A DNA stretch of 64,000 bases. Origin: Oenanthe sinensis. Lineage: Eukaryota > Streptophyta > Magnoliopsida > Apiales > Apiaceae. Within the stretch, counting starts at the first letter, position 1. Every line of letters starts with the position of its first letter. The DNA is taken from contig CM053804.1 of assembly GCA_028671895.1 (NCBI GenBank), positions 2,981,001-3,045,000 on the forward strand, written 5' to 3'. A program made the translations under genes and the position numbers. The notes below the pieces were generated by a model. It made no database searches, was not told the origin of the DNA, and saw only the letters and a program-made list of their open reading frames with translations. Below are positions 58,401-64,000 of the stretch, one piece after another.

Positions 58401-61400
58401 GCAATGTATCCTTAAATTACTGTTACCCTTTATTAATGTTTTTATTGACATCAGGTTGTCTCTGCTATGGTGAACAATGATCTTAGGAGCCTTGTAAATA
58501 CAAGGCCTCTAAAAGCCTGGAAGGAAACCCTTGCTCTTCTTTGCACAGTAAGTTTTTCGACCAACAAAAGAAAGGCAGTTTCTAGTATATCAGTTCGGGG
58601 TTATACCTGCTTCTAGAGTTAAATACATAAATCAAATGTGTTAGTTTTATCTGCTAAAAAAATGGTTGGTATTTTCTGAAATAATGGTTGGTGACTGCTG
58701 GAAAATATCGAGAAATTATAGGAAAAGAATGTTGAAAAACGGTGGAAATGATCTGGTGTTTGCTGGAGACAACGACTAGGTGGAAGATTCACCACACATT
58801 ATTGTTTAATTATAGCGTATCTAACTTATGCCATTATAAAATTTTTCTAATGTATTTAATCTAAACGGTTATTATTAAATTCAATGTTTAAGAAGTAAAA
58901 GGTTTCAAATATAGTGTGGTATCCGTAGAACCCAACTCTATATATCTTTGTATAAAAGTTTTTAAGGAAATTCTTTATACAAATTAAAAAAATAATTATT
59001 TATACCTTTCCTTTAATCCTTTTACGCATCTTAATTCTTAAAGTATGCGCCATAGTTCAAAGGCACACAATTATTAGCATCATTCTTATTAGGCATTGTT
59101 GTGGGGTTATCACGGATTGGCCGTCCATACGGATAGGGAAGTCCAAGGAGCTTTTTATTTGTGGATATTTCACAGCTATGTTCATGGCAGCTGCGGCTAA
59201 GTATGCACGGGTATCAACATTTAAGAGCACAGTAAACATATGATGAGCCCAAACAAGATATCCAAGAACACCTATACTTTCGTGGATAATCCCTTGGTTA
59301 CTGTATGATGGGGATAACAAAGCAGAATTTTTTTTTAATTAGCACGAAATGTCAATATGGTCCAGTGACTCCAGTCTTCTGGATATTATTGTTGTACTTC
59401 TATTGTTGTCCATGTTACGCTGTCTCCTAATCAAAGAAATGTACATATTAATGTTCTTTAGATGTATTTTAAGTGAATGGACTGAAATGACAAAGCAATG
59501 AGATCCTTTTTTCTTGGTACGTATTACTGTTTTGTGTTGCTGACATAATCCATTAATTAACAGTTTGCACAGAGAGAGGAATGGACAGTTTTATGTGATG
59601 CGCTTGCTTCTAGGCTTGTTAAAGCTGGCAGAACACTAGAAGCAACTCTTTGTTATATATGTGCCGGTAACATAGACAAAACAGTGGAAATTTGGTCAAA
59701 GAGTGTTACAACCAAGCAGAAGGGGAACTCCTCTGTTGGCCTTCTTCAGGTTAGCATTACTTCTATATGCTACCTTTAAATACATATATAGAAAAACAAT
59801 AGTTGATTCTTTTTATTAATGTTGATAGGGTATAATGGAGAAGACGATGATTCTTGCCATGGCAACTAGACAGAAGAGAAGTGCTTCTTTGTGCAAGCTA
59901 GTTGAGAAGTATGCCGAAATTTTGGCAAGTCAAGGGTTGTTAACAACTGCAATGAAGTACTTAAATTTCATGGGGAATGAGGAAATGACCCCAGAACTTG
60001 TTATCTTACGAGATTGTATTTCCCTATCTACTGAACCTGGTATAAGATTGTCATTTCTCAGTTCTAAAGCTCCTTTAGTTATATACAATATCATCATGTA
60101 TGTTGACAGGATATTTATATAAACATTGCACATATGGTAGGTAAATTTATGGACAATTCTTCTTTTTCATCTAACTTTCACTTATATGAATATTGTTTTA
60201 CTACATTTTGTTCATCATTTCTAAGAATTCTTGGTAGTAAAAATTCAAGTCCATTATATTGATATTATCAGTAGTGTATAAATTTTTTAGGTGAACATTT
60301 TGAGTTGGGAGTAGCAGATACTGCCATTTCAAGTGCTGAAAGTACATTTTCTATGTATCCTATAACTTGTAACTTTCTATTAATAAAACATAACATGTTA
60401 TGGTCTGGTGATGAATACTCACCACTGAACTATTAGGTTCATAGTTAGATATTCTTGTGTGCATATCTTTGGTTGAATCTTAATCACACTTAATATTTGT
60501 AACTCTACTAGCACCTATCTTCTTTATGCATAATGATATATATCATACACTTTTAATTTGTTATTTGAAGTAAAGTGTATTTGAGTAGGGAACATTATAT
60601 CATTAACGTTTGTGAGTTGGCATAAAATGGTGTCTTCTTTGCGTTCATAAGTCTTACCACGTCAGTAAAATGTCTGTATGTCGTGTTCGAAGATTGTCTA
60701 GTTTGCAAATGTAGCCCACTCAGAAAGTCTCATTTTTTCAGAGAGAGAAGTACCAGCACCTGCAGATTATGGAAGCTCCCAGCCTCAAAATGATGCTTAT
60801 GTTGCTGATCGGCCCAACTATGGTGCTGAGACCCCTCAGAATTATTATCAGGTATTTTATAAATCGTTTTATGAATATATACACAGAAACTGTTTTAATG
60901 ACCGTCTGTCAGCTTTACTATGATTTGTTCTTATACTTCAAGTCTACTGGTTTCCTGCTTAGGAATCAGCACTACCTCAGTTGCAGCAGACCATTCAAAG
61001 TAGTCAAGAGTCGTTCAATTCTTCATATGCGAGAGGATATGTTCCTCCTGCCCCATTCCAACCTTCGACCCAATCTGGTATATTTCTTCCAACACCTGGA
61101 CCAGTTCCGCCGGCACAGGTATTTGTTGCTCCTATGTTTTTCTTTGTAAAAAATTATTACTATATATACATTCTAGAACATCTAGCGATAGTGTTTTTGA
61201 TCATCTGCTATTAGTAATTACAAGCACTGTAGAGACTGTGCAAGACACAGGCCTGTACATGAATTAATTCAAAATTGTTTTATATAAAAGAATAAATTGT
61301 GATTTAATATATTATAATTTTTTTGAAACACAATTAGCCCAACTTTTCAATTATTTTGAGGCCCATAGCTTGAATGACCGACCGCCTACATAAGATCTCC

Positions 61401-62781
61401 AATATGGATTTAATCGCATATATTATAGAATTTTGGGTTTGTTAATTATTTGTTTAATTGTATTAATACATATATATATATATTATATCAAATTAATTAA
61501 AAACTAATGTTAAATAAAATGTCAAAAATTAATGTCCGACTATAAAAGATCTAGTTCCGCTGTGATAATATGGTATGGAATGGTCTTGATACTTTCCCAA
61601 TTGCAATAGGTTGCATGTTGTTTGTCACAACGCATTAACAAGGTCTGCTTCCATAAGCAAATGTTTTTTTTGGTTAAAAAATGCTAGTGGGGTCTGTTTG
61701 GCAAACAGACTTATTACAAGTCAAAGCCAAATTAATAGAGCCTTTCACCATTGCTTTCCCAGACCCAGACTCAGAAAGCTTCTTTCAAGAAAAGGGGAAA
61801 ATCTGCTTTCAAGAAAAGCTACAAGTTGTAGCTTTGTAGAAAGCGACTTTCACAACTTATGTGGAAAGCTGTATTAAAATTTTAAGATTTAAATAAAATT
61901 GACCTTCAACTTAGTTTCAAGAAAACCTAATGTGGAGATTTTTTGACCTTTGCCTTAGAATTTATATCATTTATTTACAGAACACTTGCCAGCATTTCCC
62001 CACAACACTTCCCCCTGCAGCAGATTGGGACAACAACGCTAACTGTTCCTATGTCCAATAAATACTGGTTTAGCAAGTCAGGTCCCAAGTCCAATAAAAT
62101 AGTGTTTTAGCTAGTCAGATATCAAAAATATGAATTATCAGCGGTTACTTTGTAGTAAAAGTTATTTTCCACGTTAATCTCTATTATTTTATGTTCCTTC
62201 CATTTATGAAACTTTTACAAGAATATTATTGCTATATCAATCCCTCTCTTATATTATGTTATCTCATTCCTTCCTTCAGCCTAATTTTTCCACGCCCGCA
62301 TTTAGCAGTCAGCCTGCAGTGAGACCTTTTGTTCCTGCCACTCTTCCAGTGCTACGAAATGTAGAGCAGTATCAGCAGTCCACATTAGGCTCCCAATTAT
62401 ATCCGGTTAGTACACCTTATTTTTAGCATATAAATTAAATACAGTATGTTGATGTCATATATTGCTGAAGTTGCCGTGTACAATTGTGTCAGGGCCCTAA
62501 TGCAAATCCCAGTTATCAGGCTGGAATCCAGGGGGCTGGTTCTCGTGGACCTGTTCCTTCGCAATATCCAGGATCTGTGCATATGATGCCTCAGGTTCTG
62601 GCTCCAACTCCAGGACCTAGAGGATTTACACCAGTCAGTAATGCAGAAGTACAGAGATCTGGAATGGGTCTAGTGCAGCCACCCAGTCATATACAAACAA
62701 CACCAGCACCGGCACCAGCACCCGTAGCACCTCCAGCTCCCCCACCTACGGTGCAGACCGTTGATACTTCAAATGTCCCTG
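49447..62781 (+). CDS. SEC31: SEC31, COPII coat subunit (C-terminal exons beyond the window)
   Basis: With SEC13 this protein forms the outer cage of COPII vesicles leaving the endoplasmic reticulum. Twenty exons with unbroken phase, 1,004 codons: 49447-49763, 51115-51169, 51285-51407, 53760-53856, 53948-53984, 54095-54200, 54300-54357, 55088-55185, 55311-55430, 55785-55827, 56834-56943, 57553-57680, 57767-58316, 58455-58547, 59564-59749, 59829-60039, 60742-60851, 60963-61118, 62280-62405, 62493-62781. An N-terminal WD40 propeller (FSPDKPYFAAGTMAGAVDM, CGLEFNSISPNLLASGADEG, VLQWNPDVATQLILASDDD, GVVAMSWCPNDSSYLL) is followed by the SEC13-binding and helical part (TVQRALVVGDYAGAVAQCLN). A Pro/Gln-rich linker ends near TVQTVDTSNVPG. 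The last 100 or so residues, expected from the Arabidopsis protein of about 1,100 aa, are outside. Exon 13 ends at a GC donor. Confidence 0.95.
49764..50625 (+). repeat. Decayed tandem array in SEC31 intron 1 containing copies of the exon-1 end
   Basis: The word GCATTGTGAAATGAAATTAA recurs about nine times with changes between 49780 and 50610, at irregular spacing of about 45 to 150 bp. Two units also contain diverged copies of the last 40 bases of exon 1 plus the splice donor (49956-50005 and 50111-50162). TG microsatellites have grown inside several units. Confidence 0.75.
52786..53108. repeat. MITE in SEC31 intron 3
   Basis: The left end ATGTTGTTTGGTTGGGGAGA matches, inverted, the right end CATCCCAACCAAACACAACAT except for a small indel. 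AATGGAATGG and CCATTCCCTC pair further inside. The style is that of hAT- or PIF-derived MITEs. It carries the G-rich tract at 52946-52975. Confidence 0.65.
52946..52975 (+). other. G-quadruplex-type tract
   Basis: Six G runs of three to six, each separated by a single T, on the strand transcribed into SEC31 pre-mRNA. This pattern fits a very stable parallel quadruplex. Confidence 0.7.
56982..57505. repeat. hAT-like MITE in SEC31 intron 11
   Basis: A 524-bp element with ends TAGGGCTGTCAAA and (inverted) TAGGGTTGTTAAA. Flanks are GTTGTAAC (56974-56981) and CTTGTAAC (57506-57513), an 8-bp target duplication with one mismatch, as expected for hAT. The interior is built of ATCCGTATTCGGATAT-like words and an AT-rich core. 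Confidence 0.8.
59171..59282 (-). other. Mitochondrial cox1-like insertion in SEC31 intron 14 (NUMT)
   Basis: The minus strand reads SIGVLGYLVWAHHMFTVLL and then NVDTRAYLAAAAMNIAV. This is a diverged copy of the strongly conserved cytochrome c oxidase subunit 1 stretch with the copper/heme-region histidines WAHHMFTV and DVDTRAYF. The match is also evident at the base level (GGTGTTCTTGG, then TTGGGCTCATCATATGTTTA). Only about 110 bp is recognisable. The flanking 100 bp on the left may be part of the same transfer but I cannot assign it. Confidence 0.7.
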
Positions 62782-64000
62782 GTAATATCTTTTCTCTAAC
62801 TCGCTCATCTAAAGGAAAGGGGGAACTTCGTATTCTGTGCAGAAGAAATTCATAAAATAAGTAATAAAAAAAGGTTTATACTTCTATAAAGTTGATCAGA
62901 TTTTAGGCAGAAGTCATTTTAGAAATCGATTAATGTGTTAAATATATAGGATACGTCAAATTCAATTCATCAGCATTTAGTTTTATTTGAAGTTTTTTGA
63001 TTTAGTCTGAAGCTTAATGGAATGCTTTGGGTTGGTAAGGGCACTTAAAACCTTTTCCTTGTATGAGTTGTGAAATTTAAGTTGAGACTTGAGATCTATA
63101 AAGAGTGGCTCCCATTAGCTTTGGATGTCCTGATCAGGGTTCTGACTGAGGTATAGATTAACTGCTCAATAATACAGTTACAGAAATTTGTATATATATT
63201 TTGTTTAGAGTGAGTGATTGAACAAAACACACCTGGTTTTAGTGAAAATTTTGTCCAAGGGCCAAAAATATAAAGACTTGATTCAATTTTGTTTTTATTT
63301 GAAAAACGGATCATGCCACTGGCCAAATAGATTCTTCTTAGCTCTCCTTTCTAATTTACTTATAAAAGTAATCATCCTTAGAATTTTTTTACGAGAAACT
63401 AGTTTAAAGCCGTAACTCATTCGGTGCGTTCTTAACTTGCTTACAAGAATTGTTCTTTTGTGAAATTTCATGTCCATGATAAACATTAGCTCTTACTTTT
63501 TTTGGTTGATTTTCAGAATTTATGCATGAAACATGAATGAAGTAAATATTAACATTGTGTGAGCTTAGGGCTTGATATTCGACTATTTGTAGAGAGAATA
63601 ACAGCTGATGCTAGAGATGCACAGAATGCCTGAGCCCGAAAATCTGGCCCGGCCCGATCCGAAAAAATTCTGAAAAAACCCGGCCCGGTCCGGGCATGGC
63701 TTAAGGCCTTCAACTGGCCCTATATTTTTAAGTGAAGCCCGGCCCGGCTGGGCCTGACAAAACGCCTGGGCCCGGTCCGATCCGGCAAAAAGCCTGAATC
63801 TGGTCCGGATAAAAACCTGAAAAATCCCGAAAAATCCCTAATAAAATTCAATTATTAAAATATATTTACATGTATATATGTATGTATTTACATTTATTAC
63901 AAATTAAAAATTAAAAATAGGTTAGACACATATATATTCAAATATTACAAATTGATTAATTTTTCTAATAATCAACGAACTACTAGAATGAAAGGATTCT
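62782..64000 (+). other. Start of SEC31 intron 20, with a CCCGGCCCGG-type repeat
   Basis: No exon was found after 62781, so this is intron running out of the window. From about 63625 to 63840 a GC-rich degenerate repeat of CCCGGCCCGG, GGTCCGG and AAAAACCTGAAAAATCCC words stands out against the AT-rich background. It looks like another hAT-like MITE interior, cut by or close to the window edge. Confidence 0.55.

Overview
The window is nuclear DNA of a flowering plant. It is AT-rich and intron-rich, with four genes of clear plant type set among Stowaway and hAT-like MITEs, an L1-type LINE, and several Copia LTR retrotransposons. The gene sequences read as eudicot. I would guess an asterid, with low confidence, because nothing here fixes the species.

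Left edge (1-6,780): the first coding part of a CCCH zinc-finger/RRM RNA-binding protein gene leaves the window on the minus strand. Behind it lies gene-free DNA with three Stowaway MITEs, one hAT-like MITE and long AT microsatellites.

Repeat cluster (6,780-29,050): a decayed LINE (reverse transcriptase, zf-RVT and RNase H) is split by a 13.1 kb Copia element of the SIRE/Maximus type. That element has two LTRs, a 5-bp target duplication (CAATT), a primer-binding site, a polypurine tract, decayed gag-pol, and a long extra ORF region downstream of pol with what looks like its own TATA box. A second, minus-strand Copia relic of the same lineage follows. It has lost integrase, RT and RNase H, its gag is truncated, and it carries a broken tandem LTR.

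Gene region (31,360-45,181): on the minus strand are THO1/HPR1 of the mRNA-export THO complex (21 exons, 606 or 633 aa) and an intronless receptor-like cytoplasmic kinase of 498 aa.

Second repeat stretch (46,052-48,570): a solo Copia LTR with a perfect 5-bp target duplication (TTAAC), a 375-bp tandem duplication, and a minus-strand LINE fragment.

Right part (49,447-64,000): a plus-strand SEC31 gene (COPII coat), of which 20 exons and 1,004 codons are in the window. Its introns hold a decayed array that copies the exon-1 splice donor, two hAT-like MITEs (one with a G-quadruplex-type tract), and a short mitochondrial cox1-like insertion.

The most unusual signal is a pattern shared by the three LTR families. 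Their LTR ends are nearly the same (TGTTAGGRAT at the start and an AACCCCCCT block near the end), but each LTR interior is filled with its own short word repeated many times. In the two families with internal sequence, the same word recurs in the pol linkers. This does not look like ordinary promoter architecture and may be an undescribed mode of retroelement sequence turnover or self-marking.
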